A stretch of 64,000 bases of DNA from Linyphia triangularis (taxonomy: Eukaryota > Arthropoda > Arachnida > Araneae > Linyphiidae), in assembly GCA_963978545.1 (NCBI GenBank), contig OZ021731.1:27108093-27172092 (forward strand). Direction: 5' to 3'. The notes beneath the pieces were generated by a model. It saw only the letters and a list, made by a program, of their open reading frames with translations. It did no database searches and was not told the DNA's origin. A program made the position numbers and the translations under genes. This document shows positions 12,284-26,200 of this stretch, piece after piece (within the stretch, counting starts at the first letter, position 1; each line of letters begins with the position of its first letter).

Positions 12284-12296
12284 CCCGATAGTTGGG

Positions 12297-12472
12297 TTGG
12301 TTGTATTCAGATTATCTGGCGCCGTCAGCAACACGAGGGCTATAATGCGCCGAAACATTCGTCATTAGACAAGCCAACATACATTTACAAACACCCATGC
12401 CAACACGGGACTCGAACCCGCAACCTCGTGGTCTAGAAGCTAGCACGCTAACCACTATACCATTTGGTCGGC
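12297..12472 (-). mobile_element. tRNA-derived SINE, copy 1 (176 bp)
   Basis: Read on the minus strand it starts with a tRNA-like head holding an A box (GGTATAGTGGTTAGCGTG) and a B box (GGGTTCGAGTCCCG). A non-tRNA body follows (GGCATGGGTGTTTGTAAA, GATAATCTGAATACAACCAA). It is bounded by perfect 13-bp direct repeats CCCGATAGTTGGG at 12284-12296 and 12473-12485, the mark of LINE-assisted insertion. It is about 90% identical by eye to the copy at 22715-22893. Confidence 0.92.
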
Positions 12473-12485
12473 CCCGATAGTTGGG

Positions 12486-13440
12486 AATTTTAGTCAGGGT
12501 AATGAATGATTAAAACGGGTCAACGAGTTAAGGATATACATTTTTCATTCATTATCAAGAACTGAATTTGATACATTTAAGTTGAACTAATAAAACAGTG
12601 TAATTAGTAAAATTTAGGTACTAATTTTTCAATTTAATTGCATGCTTATCGAAGTTCTGAAAACATGAGTTTGAACTTTGAGTTAGAAAACAACTTTCAT
12701 TTTAAAATAAAATTCCAAAGATGCCTGGTTGAATTTAAACCACACACCTGAATTTGATCACTACCCTGATACCTTTTGTTTTGTGAAAATCAAAATCTAC
12801 TTTAAAATCTAGATGACTGTCCCAGCATAATATAAAGACAACAATTCCTGGCTTGAGATTTAAAGGTAGACTACAAAATGTGGCATTAGAAATATGTCCT
12901 TGTATTTTTTAACTACAATGACTTGATATGTACCATTGAGTCAGACACCATAGAAATTTCTGAGTCAAAGCCACAAGCCAGAACAAAAGAAATTGCTATC
13001 ACTTTCAGATAACAGAAAATTTCATTCACTGATAGATAGATGGATTAAGGAAATCAATAACAGTAGAATAAGAAAATTTATTATTTTTGCTCTTGAGCAC
13101 CTTGAGAAATAAAGACATTTCTGTGTGAGTGTACACAGAATTTGTTACAATTCTAGACCAAACCTAAAATTACAATACAAAAACTTAGAAAGCCCTTTTG
13201 AACAGACAAAAGACTAATTTGTTAAGCAGTCATCAAACAATTGAGTTACAGGAATGGTTGACGATTTTGGAAAAAATATCTATTTACTGAACAATCCACA
13301 GATTTTTCAAAATACAACTGATTGCATTCAATATTTTTATAATTGAAAAATCTACTGAAATTGATTATGAAATGTACTCATTGTTATTAAACTTCCAAAC
13401 TTGACAAGATGTCTGTTTCGAAACATTGGTGAATTACGAA
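12486..13440. other. Non-coding, nothing recognised
   Basis: AT-rich DNA without supported genes or defined repeats. Confidence 0.3.
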
Positions 13441-13478
13441 ATTTTTTAAAAATTTACTTCTACAGCGAAAGTGTTACA

Positions 13479-15551
13479 ATGGAGCAGTATTGGAACAATT
13501 TGGTTACTAACTTTTCTTATGGAGCAATTGGAACAGGTACAGCTTTCTAGTAATTCTTTTCCTTTCTAACAATTTGCACACAATTGATGATTTCTAACAA
13601 TTTGATGCACAGTTGAGAAACAAATTACAATAGGTATAGACTAACAGACTTTACATAAAGACAGGAATAGGCAGCCGGAATTTTGCGAAATTGATAGAAT
13701 AGATGAGCAATTATGAAATGGTTTGTCATACAGTAAAATAGTTAAAGTGTTAATGTGGTACGCAAACCAACCCACACAGATTTTAAATTCAACTAAATGT
13801 GGAAAGGATTTACAAGTTAAACACACTAAAAAAAACTAATTAATATAACATCGGTAAAAACTAATTTACAATTCAGGAACTGTATAACTTAAATACAAGA
13901 AGCAGAAAAAGCAAACATGAAGGATACAGCTTAAATCAAAGGATCCTAATCACATGACGACATCACATTGTATGAGTGTCAACAGATGATATGTCATATC
14001 ACATAAGTGAAATGGGTATATGATATCATACATGTGATGTCACCAGTTAATTCATTTAAAAATCTTGGCTGTAATATAACCACATGCTGTAACGCAGATA
14101 ATTCCATTGCACTGTTACCAGAAGCTACCAGAAAAAAAAACAAGAAAAAAAAACCCAGTTTGTTTACTGTAATTTGACCAACCCTAAAGTTACTATACAA
14201 AAATGTCTACCTTTAAATATTTTTAAAACGTTTTAAAAAACTAAACAATAAAAAAAAAAAAAAATGCATTCATTAAAATGATTAATTAACCTTTGCACTC
14301 GAGCGGCGCCTCTCAGGCGCCACACGATTGGATGCCGAAACACAAGAGGACTACTAGGTTTGATGTGGAAATTTGATACAAGGCCAATGACTGTGTTTAG
14401 TTTCTATGAAGCAAATCCATAAACGCCAACCGAACCTAAAATGTCTCAAGTTGATGATCCCTCAGAGCGAAAAAGGCCTAGAGTGCAAAGGGTTAATTAC
14501 GATGTCACAGTGATCGGGTAATAAGCAGCTAAACCTGAAGTAAATTTATAAATATCCACTAAAATATCCAAGTATGTACCCAGGATATTGACCCACAAAA
14601 ATAAATACATCGCTGTAAACCAGGGTTGAAAAAAAAACAGGTTTCTTTGTAAAAAAAAAAAAAAATTTTTTTGTGTGGTTTAAATCAAGTTTTTTTAAAG
14701 AACCTTTTTTAATTACATGTATACAAATTTATAAAGTAAAATTTAACATTAACTAGAATAATTAATGTTCAAATAACAAATAATATTTTTTTTTGAAAAT
14801 AATCTTAACTAATTAAGTAAACAATTGCTACTTATGTGGACATTCAAATCATATTAAATATTAGTATTATATTGAGATATATATTTTTTTGAAATTCAAC
14901 ATATACAATATATTTCAATGGTAATTGTTTACTGCATAATACATGGAATATTGCTCTTAGAATCCTCAGTAATGGTGATAAGCTGTACAAAAGAATATTT
15001 TTAAGGTTTAGAAATAAGTTATAAAGCACAAAACCTCTACTTCAGACACAAATTTAAAAGGCAGCCAATAATTTAATTTTAATTATTAATTTTGAATAAT
15101 AATAAAACATTAATAAATCCATTAGATTAATATAAAAACTTATTATTGATACTTATAAAAACTTGAAGAGTCTTTCATTATAAGATTTATTTAAAAAATG
15201 TTATTTACAATCAGAAATAATTTGAAAAATCTAATTATAAATAAACAAATAAAAACACAATTTAAAAAAAAAATCAATTGGTTTTCTTGAGAAAAAAACC
15301 ATTTGGTTTAAACCACGCCAACCCTGATGTAAACACATCTGATCAATTTTAAATCTAACATTAATACTCATATAATAATTCCTTTTGTGTATTTACTAAG
15401 AATATTAAGAAAAAAAAAAACTTTTTTTCTCTCTACTTATTTACCCTAATATTTTTGCCCTGTTACAGGAATAACCTTTTGCTTTTTTTGGTATGAAGAG
15501 AATGGGTTTTGTTATACCACCATTGTGGCTAATGCTCTCGAAAGCTTTTAA
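13479..15551 (+). CDS. Doubtful two-exon small protein (46 aa)
   Basis: Not recognised. Exon 13479-13536 starts MEQYWNNLVTNFSYGAIGT and ends in phase 1 before GTACAG. An acceptor (TTTTTGCCCTGTTACAG) leads into 15469-15551, continuing GITFCFFWYEENGFCYTTIV to a TAA. Joined, it makes 46 residues with one hydrophobic segment. An acceptor-like CTTCTACAG lies just upstream of the ATG (about 13466). The YGAIG segment faintly recalls small mitochondrial membrane subunits, but that is too weak to name. A TTAA-flanked MITE (14286-14496) sits in the proposed intron. It could easily be chance. Confidence 0.15.
14286..14496. mobile_element. piggyBac-type MITE, 211 bp including TTAA sites
   Basis: TTAACCTTTGCACTCGAG at the left and CTAGAGTGCAAAGGGTTAA at the right form terminal inverted repeats flanked by TTAA (14286-14289, 14493-14496), the target used by piggyBac-type elements. 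The inner part is more GC-rich than its surroundings (GGCGCCTCTCAGGCGCC). There is no coding capacity. It shares the TTAACC(C)TTTG terminus with the MITE at 42002-42150. Confidence 0.8.
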
Positions 15552-18500
15552 ATAATTTCATTTAGAGATTGCAATCCTTATAAAACTTAGTTTGCACACT
15601 GTTTTGCTAACTACTTTGCTCTTATATTTCAACAAAACAAATTGTAAATGTTATTAGTCATAATTTATCTTTCATAAAGACAAATCATCTAAAGATGATG
15701 TCCTTAGATCTAATGCTTCAGTATTTGGGTCACAATACCTGCTGGTTTAAAATATCTGTAACCTATATAACTACATAACAGTAATGAAATGTTATTTACA
15801 AAATTTTAAGGTAAAATAACCATTATTTTTTTAAATTCATTTTTAAAAAGCTTTTACAAGCTTACAAAAGGTTAAAAAAAAAACAAAAAAACTCGGTAAT
15901 TTTACCTTCAAATTTTGTATATTATTATTATTTTAATTACTTTTGTAATACTTAGTAAAAAAATTTCATATGTTATTGTCCAGTTAAAGAACAATACTTG
16001 ATGGGTCACATTAAAAATAAATCCATAATTTAAGTTCATTTATACAACTACTAAAAGTACTTCATAATATAAGGCTCCAAAAGCTTAACATTTCAGGAGA
16101 AATAACAAGTCACGAAGTCAATAAAAGGTCTCCAAGTTTGAACATAAAAGCAAATTTGAATAAAATAAAATTAAAGCTTTAAAAACTTATTTAAAAAACA
16201 ATTCTATTAAGTCATATATATTTTGCAAATTTCTTAACAGCAACAACTCTTTTACTTGTACTAAAGAGGATGGTACATTATAGATACCTCATGGCTTTTG
16301 GAAATTTTTTTAAGCTCAGAACTGGAGCCAAAGACAGCTTATGGTTTTCATAAAAGTGTTTAACGATTAAGAATTTAACGTTTAATCCAACGCAATGCAA
16401 TATTGATGGGTCAGTTTAGGCATAATGCTCGATGGGTCACATTAAAAATAAATCCATGCTTAATGTTCATTTATACAGCTGCTAATAGTGAAAAGTGATG
16501 AACATCATCATAAGCAGTGTAAAAAAAAAGTTTAGTAAAAAAACATATATTTGATATATACAACTACTCCATATGCTTGCCAAATCAAATATGCTCGACT
16601 ATAGATTAAGTGTTACTACATGTAACTATCTTATAATAAGCCCATTTAAAATAAATAATAATAAAAAACAGAATTAGCCTACAACACATTTGTCCCAAAA
16701 ATATTATTGGAATTATTTATAATAATAATAATGAAATTAGATTTTAAATAATGACCAGTCTTGCTAATTATCAATAAATATGCAGTTCAATAAGTTAAAA
16801 ACTACACTCCTCATTTATTTCAATGACAAGAACACAATTATATATTTTTAATACATAATTTTATCATCCAAGTGAACCAAAATTACAATAATAGTATGTA
16901 CGCCATTCTAAGAAAATAAAAAGCTAATTAAACAATAAATAACTAAACAACCACACCTTTGTTAACAAATTCGGCAATGTCATGGAATCATACAGAAAAA
17001 TCATTTTTCAAAGAAATCACTTATCTAAAATGTCAAGAAATATGACAACATTGGACAAATCTCCGAATATGAATTTTTTACTACTGATAAAAAAAGTTAC
17101 ACAATGTTTAAAATAAATTGATGAAACTAATACCAAAATAAAAACAATACATTTTGGTAGCGTGTAAAAAATAAACTGGACTTGCCACAGAAATAAAATA
17201 AATAGATATTTGTAAAATACAAATGACACTTACTTGATCCAAAGGTATGACATTCCGGGGATGGTTCTTGTTTTTTTTTTAAAGCAAACGTCCTAACTGA
17301 TGAAGTTGTGATCATTACATTCCATGAATGAAACTTTCAATATTTTAAATGATGAATGCTGTTTAGGATACAATACTAGCGAAATCAAAAAGCCAAGTGA
17401 ATTTTTTGTGATTGCAATCTATCGTGTCCTCCAAAAGAATAATATATTTGTTGACACATTGAAAAATTTAGCAGAGAAAAATTATATCATACCAAAACAC
17501 TTGACGATCACATTTAAAAAGACACAATTAGGGAACAGGAATAGAACACTTCAAAGAGAAATGTTATCTAAATCTTTGCAAAAATACTTATATATTTATC
17601 CACTATTAGCGCTGTGTCTAAAACTTATTTATGAGATTTTGAAAGTGACGTCAAAGTATTTATCACTGTTTTTTTTTTATTTTTTATGATGAGCTTCTTT
17701 TAAGTGAATTTTTTTTTCCACCATCATAATCAGCCAAAACTAATCACTGATTACTAATCACATATAGACCTTAAAAGTTTGAATTTTCTAAATCAAGAAG
17801 CTTCATAAACTCTCAGTGTTGGAGGCACTGTGTTCAGGCACTGGCTTAGCCGAAACATGAAGGAAACTAGCACTAGTCTTTCAATCCTTTTGATTCTCGA
17901 ATTTTTACAGCAAACGTAGTGAATGAGGCGAATGAATAGCGATTGGAATATACCATTCCATAACATGTAAACGTCAAGTAGGCAGTGGCGTAATGACGGG
18001 CCCTCAATGGGGGAGGGGGAGGGGGGGGGGTCACGTCTACTAGGTTCCCATTGATACGAGGAACAAAATTAACCAACAAAACAACAATAACTCTACTCGA
18101 TATTTAAATATTTAAATCATATTCCAATTTTTCATATTTTGATAGGTATAATAAAAATACTTTGAAATTAGATAAAAATAAAATAAAAAATAATGTCACT
18201 GTCGGTCATTCCTTTTGAAAACAGTGAATTAATTGAACAATTCATAATTTGCTATTATTTTAATCCTCAGCTGACAGGTAACTACACAGAAAACTTCCTT
18301 TACAAATACTTTATTTCAAAATAAAAAGCTAGTTATTTCAAATCTTTGAAAAAAGAATGTATTAGTGTGTGATGATCTTTATATTATTTACTATGATTAG
18401 CACAATGACAATGGTATAAAGTTTCTCTTTTGCATAACCCTTTGATCAATTTATAAGGAATTCCAAAATTAGCACCTCGTAGTCTATGATTAATTTCTTG

Positions 18501-19362
18501 GAGATCATTTATTGAGTGATTTCATTTTTCGAACAAATTTTGAATATCGATAGATAGTTTAATAGAGTCTTTTGGAGAATAAAGTCACCAAACACAAAAA
18601 CTGGATAAAATTCCCGAAGTAATGAAAGTGGAACTTTTGGGATAATAGATGATGCGAGTCTTTTTTTCTTCACGACATTGGAGCATTCTTTTGGCTCATA
18701 AAATAGCTGCCACTGTTATTCTAGATTGTTCTATAATTATCAACGCAACGTTATGTACGAAGCGATAAATGGTAAGAGGATTTATTGCAACGTGTTTAAT
18801 TACTGCGTGCCCTACAATACAGTACATCATATTAGGTATAAGTATGTAAATAAATACTAAGACGTTTTTAAAACAATGCAAAAAGTATGTTTTAAAGGAA
18901 AGCCTTTACATGCCTAATTTGAAAGATACTATCAATACAAGCAGCTGCTGCGTACCTTACGCAATTAATAAGAAGTTCTCAATTCATTTTTATACATCAT
19001 CAAATGACAGGAAGTGTACAGTAGAAAAAATGTTGCACTGAGCTAAACAAAATTGATCATTATAGGAATCTTTATCGGTACCATCTTTTTAACAAATGAT
19101 TTGATTTTAAAATTATGCTACAAAAATGAAGATTATAGCTTTATGTAATTGTATTCTTCTGTAACTATTCAATTTCAGCATAAATAACTCTACACATTTT
19201 CAGTATTTATTCTTAACAATTTTTAAATACTAATCTTTGGAATCTTATGGAATATATGCTCATCAATCTCATTAATTTCGCAAGTGCATATTGACAAGTG
19301 CAACATTGCAACATTCAATAACATAAGGAATTATAGTAGATATAAATAAAACCCCACATTAT
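15552..19362. other. AT-rich gene-poor stretch with a local direct repeat
   Basis: A segment of about 67 bp containing GATGGGTCACATTAAAAATA occurs at about 15994-16057 and again at 16424-16489, 430 bp apart. A 121-codon frame at 17324-17689 has no recognisable domain and an AT-driven composition. A CAGTGGCG hAT-like left end is visible at 17983 next to a poly-G run, but no partner end was found. Nothing else is supported. Confidence 0.35.
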
Positions 19363-19368
19363 TTTATT
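19363..19368 (-). terminator. Poly(A) signal candidate of gene B
   Basis: AATAAA on the minus strand, about 85 bp after the stop of gene B. Further AATAAA hexamers lie nearer the stop, between 19392 and 19426. Confidence 0.45.
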
Positions 19369-19451
19369 GAAGAAAATACAAATCTTTATATTTTATTAAA
19401 CAATGAAGAATATTTATTTTTATTTCTTAGTGGTATTAAGGTCAATCTAAA

Positions 19452-20297
19452 TTAATTAACGACAATCTTAATTTGTTTTTGCCCCTCGTCGTCATCACTC
19501 GACCCTTCACGTGGATTTCGACCTCTAAGTGGATAACTTTCATCTTTCCATTGACCTCTAAGTGGATAACTTTCATCTTTCCATCGACCTCTAAGTGGAT
19601 AACTTTCATCTTTCCATCGATCTCTCTTTGGAGTTCTGCTGCCACTCTTTTTCCCTCTTCTGCAACACCAACAACAGACGCATAAGAAAACGAGCATAAC
19701 GACAAAACCTGCGCCACCCAGCGTAGCATATGGCAGCAACATCTGCACCAACTTTGGTTTCGGCACAACTTGAACAATCACCAGATTGGTTGGCCACTCT
19801 CTGTTGGGCGGCATGGTTTCGACAACCTTACACAACCACGTACCGGAGTGGGAATACTCGCTGGATTCCATTACCATTTCACTGACTTTGGGGTCATCGT
19901 ATTCCTTGTAGAAAGTCGTATTGTGGAACCACTTCTGTATCAGTCCACTCTTCGAGAAGATTCTGTTAAAGATCTCTCCGTGACAAGGAAGGCTAAACGA
20001 GTAGCCCAACCATACCACTAGATCCGGCTTGGTATTCTGGACTATCACTGATGTCAAGGAAGTTGTAACAGGTAAATCTGGAGTTAGATTGAGAACGCAG
20101 AGGAATGCGCCGTTGTCCAGTGTGGTGGAATTGTGGATTTCTAAGTCCTGGTTGGCATTTATGGTAACCCTTTTGTTATCTGGTTCTATAGTGTCACCAT
20201 TTCTCAGCCAGGTAGCTTTGGCGTTTGGATAGTAATAATTGACGTAATCTGCTATTGGGCCTTTGCAGGGTAATGTGACACGATCTGCCTTTGTCAC
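19452..20297 (-). CDS. Gene B exon 4: Ig1-Ig2-membrane-tail
   Basis: Starts after CTAATTTCAG with VTKADRVTLPC (first Ig cysteine), then TWLRNG, DNGAFLC; second Ig FSLPC, QKWFHN, SGTWLC; membrane segment around GGAGFVVMLVFLCVCCWCC; tail repeats at about 19523-19622; stop at 19452-19454. The first codon is GTG inside an exon, not an initiation codon. Confidence 0.88.
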   Translation of the reverse strand: MTKADRVTLPCKGPIADYVNYYYPNAKATWLRNGDTIEPDNKRVTINANQDLEIHNSTTLDNGAFLCVLNLTPDLPVTTSLTSVIVQNTKPDLVVWLGYSFSLPCHGEIFNRIFSKSGLIQKWFHNTTFYKEYDDPKVSEMVMESSEYSHSGTWLCKVVETMPPNREWPTNLVIVQVVPKPKLVQMLLPYATLGGAGFVVMLVFLCVCCWCCRRGKKSGSRTPKRDRWKDESYPLRGRWKDESYPLRGQWKDESYPLRGRNPREGSSDDDEGQKQIKIVVN

Positions 20298-23200
20298 CTG
20301 AAATTAGATAGTATTTTCAGCATTAATATTGTAGGTTTTATTTGAAAATACAGGATGGTTGAAATTTAACTGACAGTACTCAAAGGTTCATAGCTCTGGT
20401 TCTCCTGAACGGATATGAAAACTTGAAATATATGTTATGTAGATCATGCCGTCGAGGTTTCCGTCGGAAAAAAATAGTTTGAAATGTTACCAATAGATGG
20501 CGTTGTGCTGGATTATGTAATTTCTCTATAAAAGCGATAGGTATGGTTCAAAGAAATCTTTCGCTCGAAGTAAACATGTCGTAGAGCAAGTAAGAACTCG
20601 CCTTAATCGTAAAACTCTTTTATCAGAATGAGGTCAATGCTTCAGCAGCACTCCTTGTTTATCGACGGATGAAAAAATTGCACATAAGTTATCCATGAAC
20701 TAGATGTCTTGAGGAAATATTCGGAACATTAACGATTTTTTATGAGGTTTTAGTTTAATTTTAATTAAAACAGTTTATCACAAAGTATCCAAATTTATCA
20801 TACATTGCTAATTTTAACTGTTTTTAGATAAAAAAAATCAAAGAGTTTAAAATATAAAAAACATGCTACGAATATTTATTTTACAGTCCAAAAATAAACT
20901 TTTCTGGCAACACAAATTAAAATCATTTCCTATATTATTGCTAAATATAACATTTTAGACTAAATTTGTAATTTCAAAAATATTCATTTTATTGCATTCG
21001 TCTTAATTTTGTAACAATATTCTTTAAAATACCATATGGCAATATACTGATGGTTAAATGGTACTGATGGTTAATAAAATGGCAGAATACTGATAGTTAC
21101 TTGTTTCCAAAAAAATATGAATCTCGATTGATCAAAATGTTTTAAAATTACATATTTGCTTTTGCATTTATTAAGCTTTACTTTTTATTGCACATTTATT
21201 AGCAAAATTATTTAAGGAAGTTAAAGGTTGTAAACTTATGAAAATTACAATTTAATAAAGTATTATGTTATAATAAAAAAATTGCAAAGGCGACTAAAAC
21301 TTGGTACAAGACGCAATTTATTTAAATTTCATATTTAGTTCTTTGTGTTGGATCAAATACTTTGTCACCTATCATATTACAATAGGAGTTTCTCTCTATA
21401 TTAAAAAAAAAAAAAGAAAAAAAAAAAGTAAGAATTAAAAAATGTCACCGCTTTTTAGGAATTTTCCCCCTGAGTGCACTTATCTGTCTTACAGAGGAAA
21501 AAGTATTAGAATTAAAAGTGTGAAATTTTCCACATTTATAAAGAAAGGTTTGTGAAATCTGCTGAAAAGAAAAATTTAGGGATGCAAAATTTAGCAAAAA
21601 TTGTGTTTTCTAATTTCGCCATGTTTAAAAGAAAAATGTTTGAAAGAGTGCTTTGATCGGTCAAAATTCTTTCGGAGTTGCTAGTGACTTACCTTACCAT
21701 GCATATTCCTCATTTTCACTTACATTTTTGAAGTAGTAATTTTCAAAAATGTCTTACATTCATAGTATTATTATTACAAAATTTTACGGGGTATTTTATT
21801 TAATAATCTATTTTTCTGAATTATTATATGTCAAAGGGAAAGAATTCTGTGTATGGATCGTCATCCTCGACGAATGGGCTAATTTAGAAATATGTTTTAA
21901 ATTATACGAATATCTGGCAACCTTAGAATTGTGAATTCATTTTCAGACAGATTCGATTTATCTACCATGTGCTCGATATTTAAAGGAGAGTAATTCAATT
22001 CTTATTGTACGGATTTCCAGGATCATGTCACAAAGCTTTTACTGACGGATGGGTTTCAGCTGTATATGTTTTGTAAAATTTTGTGTAGGTTTGGGAAGCA
22101 TTACCGAGCAGGTGAATTAATTGCGAAGTAGTTCCCAGGGCAAACGAGGGCAAGCGATCATGGAGGGGAGCCCCCCTTATATTTAAAAAATAGATATAAT
22201 TGTATCACATAAATGTATGAATAGTCAATGTCAACGAATTTAAGTAGAAACTGGATTATATTATATTTTTTGGAGCACTTACAAGAAATATATATCTTCA
22301 TAATACCTAAAGTTTATCAATTTTTCTATACATTAAAAATTAAGTTTTAATGTTAAATAATAGAACAAAACTATGTGAAAGATCATCAAGAAGTACCTTA
22401 AAAAGATTATAATCTGATATTCTACATACTATTTATCATTTCTAAAGAACAGCTAAAAGATAATTCAAAAGAAGTTCAAAAAATCATCATATACTTATAA
22501 TAAATTAAAAACGTCTAACACGATCGTGCTTTTTTCCCCTTCTTTTTCCATAGGATACTTAATCATTAACACATATACTGCTACATTTTAAAAATGAAAA
22601 TTCTCAAGCTTATTTAATGCTAAGCTTTAGCAACTACTGAGACTGAATTCCAACACATAAAAAATCAGTATAAAAATAGTATTTATCTATGAAAAGTTAT
22701 TCCAGATATTTTCTGCCGATCAAACGGTATAGTGGTTAGCGTGCTAGCTTCTAGACCGCGAGGTTGCGGGTTCCGAGTCCCGTGTTTGGCATGGGTGTTT
22801 GTAAACGTATGTTGGCTTGTATAATGACGAATGTTTCCTCGCATTATAGCCCTAGTGTTGCTGACGGCACCAGATAATCTGAAAACAAGCCAATCCAGAT
22901 ATTTTCTTGGAAAGGTCACACAAGACCCCATTTCTCTAAGCAATCATATATAGCCGAAAAAATATAAATTAATTCGATGTTCTACACTGCATGGAGATAC
23001 CACATGTCGAATCTTTTGATTGAAACAAGATGGCGATAGGTTACAGTTAAATGCTTCAGATTTTTAACCGCTGCCTTCACCTGTCTTATTTCTACCCACT
23101 GATCTCAAACAATAACTTCTGGATAGCTTATATTAGGTTTCTGCTCTGCAAGCAGATGAAGCCAATTGAATATCCCCCCCCCCCAGTAATGCTATGAAAT

Positions 23201-26200
23201 AGGTTACCATGGTTACCTACACATTGTAATTAGTTTGGGGGGAAGTTGCCAGCAGGGGCGGATTTAGAGGTCAATCAAGGGGGGTGCGATTATGAACGGG
23301 AGTGTTTACAGTGGCGGTGATAGTTTGTCAACTTGGGGAAGAGGGGGGGGAGGGGTATCATCAATTAGTATGATACTATCAGGGTTCAATGAAAAATAAA
23401 AATTAGAGGGTTTGACAATCCTCTTTTGCACCCCATGTAACAAATTACCCCGAAAACGTAATAAAAAATTAAATTTTAAATATTTAGTATTTTTTATTAA
23501 ACAAAAAATACTTAAGAGCACAAAAAAATATCTCATGCAGATTAGGTGCAGTGTAAAAAGCTCAGCAACCATGAAAATTCAACTTTTTTATACAAGTTAA
23601 TTTACCAATACATTCAACATCATAAATCAATTGATGCAGAAAAAGGCGATAGATCTTTTAACAACTTTAGACAACATTGCAGGTACGTAACACTCTATAT
23701 TCATAAGGTTTTAATAATTTCCAAAGTTAAACAATTCTTTTCAACTCTGTTTGACATCACATTAGTAAATTAAAATATAAGTTACATAAACTTGAGACTA
23801 CACACTATAATATTGGTCACTGCATTCAAATTTGATATGGTATTATTTACTGTTTCCAAATTTTCCTTCATTTAAATGAAAATGGAGAGTTTGGCGATAT
23901 TTTTGGCAATAATTTTTACGTGGGACAAGAAAAATAGTAATAATAATAATAAAAAAAAACGCATAACTGACGAAATTGGTGATGATATTCAATAGACATT
24001 ACACTGTCCTTTTTTGAACGAAAAGCAGAAAGATATGAATAGTTGATGGGCGATGCACAAGGGCAGAGAGCTCTGCGTTAAAGACACACATTTTTTAACT
24101 TTTTACGCTTTTATCAGATTTCTACGGGAAATTCGGAGGTGGGGGCGATTAAAACACCTTAAGAGGCATTAGATTCATGATTTCACCCTTATGTGAATGC
24201 TCAAACCTAATCGTAGGTCCCATGGCTACCACTAGCCCGCACACCAAATTTGAATATCGTACGTCAATTCGTTTAGGAGCTATGCTGACCATGTACGCAT
24301 AGATATTTTATCTAGACCACTTTATTGATATAAGTTGATATTGATAAGCCTTTATTGATAAGCCATATAAGCCCTTTTCATCTTAAAGTTTTATATTTTC
24401 CTTTAGTTGCAAAAATTCTCTAAAAAGACGGATTTTTATTGTACCCACCTGTACTTTAATATAAATTTTGAGATTAAGGGTTTAACATAACTGTATATTT
24501 TCTCTTATAAATATGATTTAAAAAGAACTTAAATTAGGAAAATGTACTCAAAGCCCATCTTAAACCGTCAACACACAAATCGCCATAATAAAAAAATAAA
24601 AAAAAAGCAGCAAGTTTTTCAAACAATAAACTTAACATTATCTGAAAATTAGTTTGTTTTAACTCTCTGCGTTTTATTCAAATAAAATTCCAAACTAAAT
24701 TAGTTACAGCAGGTGAAATTGTAATAATAATTTTCATATAACCATAGGACCTGCTTTTTCATCACAAGTAGCATCTCTAATCGGTTACATATTGTGTCTC
24801 ATATTAGATATATTAGTAGTCATATTACCATCAATTTTGAGTCACAAACACAAAAACACATTTAAAATTAAAATTAAGAAGAAAAAAAAGAAAAAAAAAA
24901 CATTTAAAAAGATTTTAACATTAAATGATTTAAATTATTTGTAAGTCATCGGTATTGTTCCTAATATTTCAGTAATTTATACTCAAATAATCAACTCGCA
25001 CAAAACAATTTTGGCTTTTATTTAACAGAGCAAATAAAAACTGTCAAAAGCTGCAAATGCGCAATATTTACAAATTTGCAATCTGAGCTGACCAGTTTTG
25101 AAATTACAATATGTTAAATTACTTGATATTCTAGTAGCAATAAATGTCGCTGTACCGGATATTTCCAGATATTGCACCGGAACAACGTTAAATTCTGATT
25201 AGTTTGTTTATCAAGCAGAGAACATCTACCAGATGGTCTTTCAAGGGAAAAATGGACTTCATCTTAAATAAGAGAAACCTCAGAAAACTATCAGGAAGTA
25301 GCTCAACAATCGACGCGAGATTACTAGTCAAAATTTGTAAAGTGTTTACTCAATTTGAAAACAGACTACATAGAGCCAAATATTGCTCGATCCGGTGAAT
25401 TTTCGCGAGGTGTGAGATTGGACCATATAGCAATATTTAAAAACGTGTTTGGCTATGATCCTGAATATTTTGAAAAGAAGTTAAAAGGTAATATGGAACT
25501 CACTTTATACAGTTATGGATAAATTAAATTTTATAATTTACGAAAGCATTTTGTTTGACATTATCAAAGGGCTTTTATGATTTTGCATATGAAAGGGTGC
25601 AGATACAAGGGGTTAATCCAGTAAAACCAGTTTATTTTTACAAGAATTACATATTTTATTATAATCTATTCATATACTAGTGGTATTGAATTGAGAGTTA
25701 CGTTGATAATTGCATAAAATGCCAAATATGAGTGTATAGTATAAATCACTACTTCTGATTATTCTGTAAAAAATGAAATATTCAAACATATTTAGAAAAA
25801 AAAAAAACTCTAAACTGAAACAAATTGTTAATGAAATATTACATTTTGTAAAATAAATAGTAACATTTAAAAAATCTTATCATGCTTATATATTACTGTC
25901 AATTATCTTGCACTGCCATACCAATTGAAGAAACAAAGTCTTGACATCGCACGCACACTCCAACTCAAGCAAAAATGACCATTCCATTCACTTGTCACTT
26001 CCACCCAGAGTAGAGGCATTTTAGTAATTTGCAACTCACAATGGTGCAATGTCACGTGCATGGGAGGGGACAGTATGCCCCACAAGTTTTATTGCTTTGT
26101 GTCCTTAATTTCAAATTCAAGGTCAAGAAAGAAGGGGTCGTTTTTGTTGATCTTCTGGAGAGAACGAAGGGAAACTTTTCTTGGTCCTAATTTAGCGATA

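Noticed and set aside
12400..12475. Functional tRNA gene on the minus strand
   Set aside because: The anticodon arm does not pair properly, and the unit continues into a SINE body with target duplications.
14844..15029. Short Leu/Ile-rich minus-strand frame as a membrane peptide
   Set aside because: Random-looking AT-rich frame with no start or splice context.
17324..17689. 121-aa plus-strand frame
   Set aside because: No recognisable domain, AT-driven composition ending in a Phe-rich tract, no supporting splice or neighbour context.
17983..18710. hAT element from CAGTGGCG (17983) to GCCACTG (about 18709)
   Set aside because: Only seven terminal bases match and the flanking 8-mers differ.
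19473..20232. Other-frame and plus-strand frames over gene B exon 4
   Set aside because: Shadows of the 281-residue exon frame.
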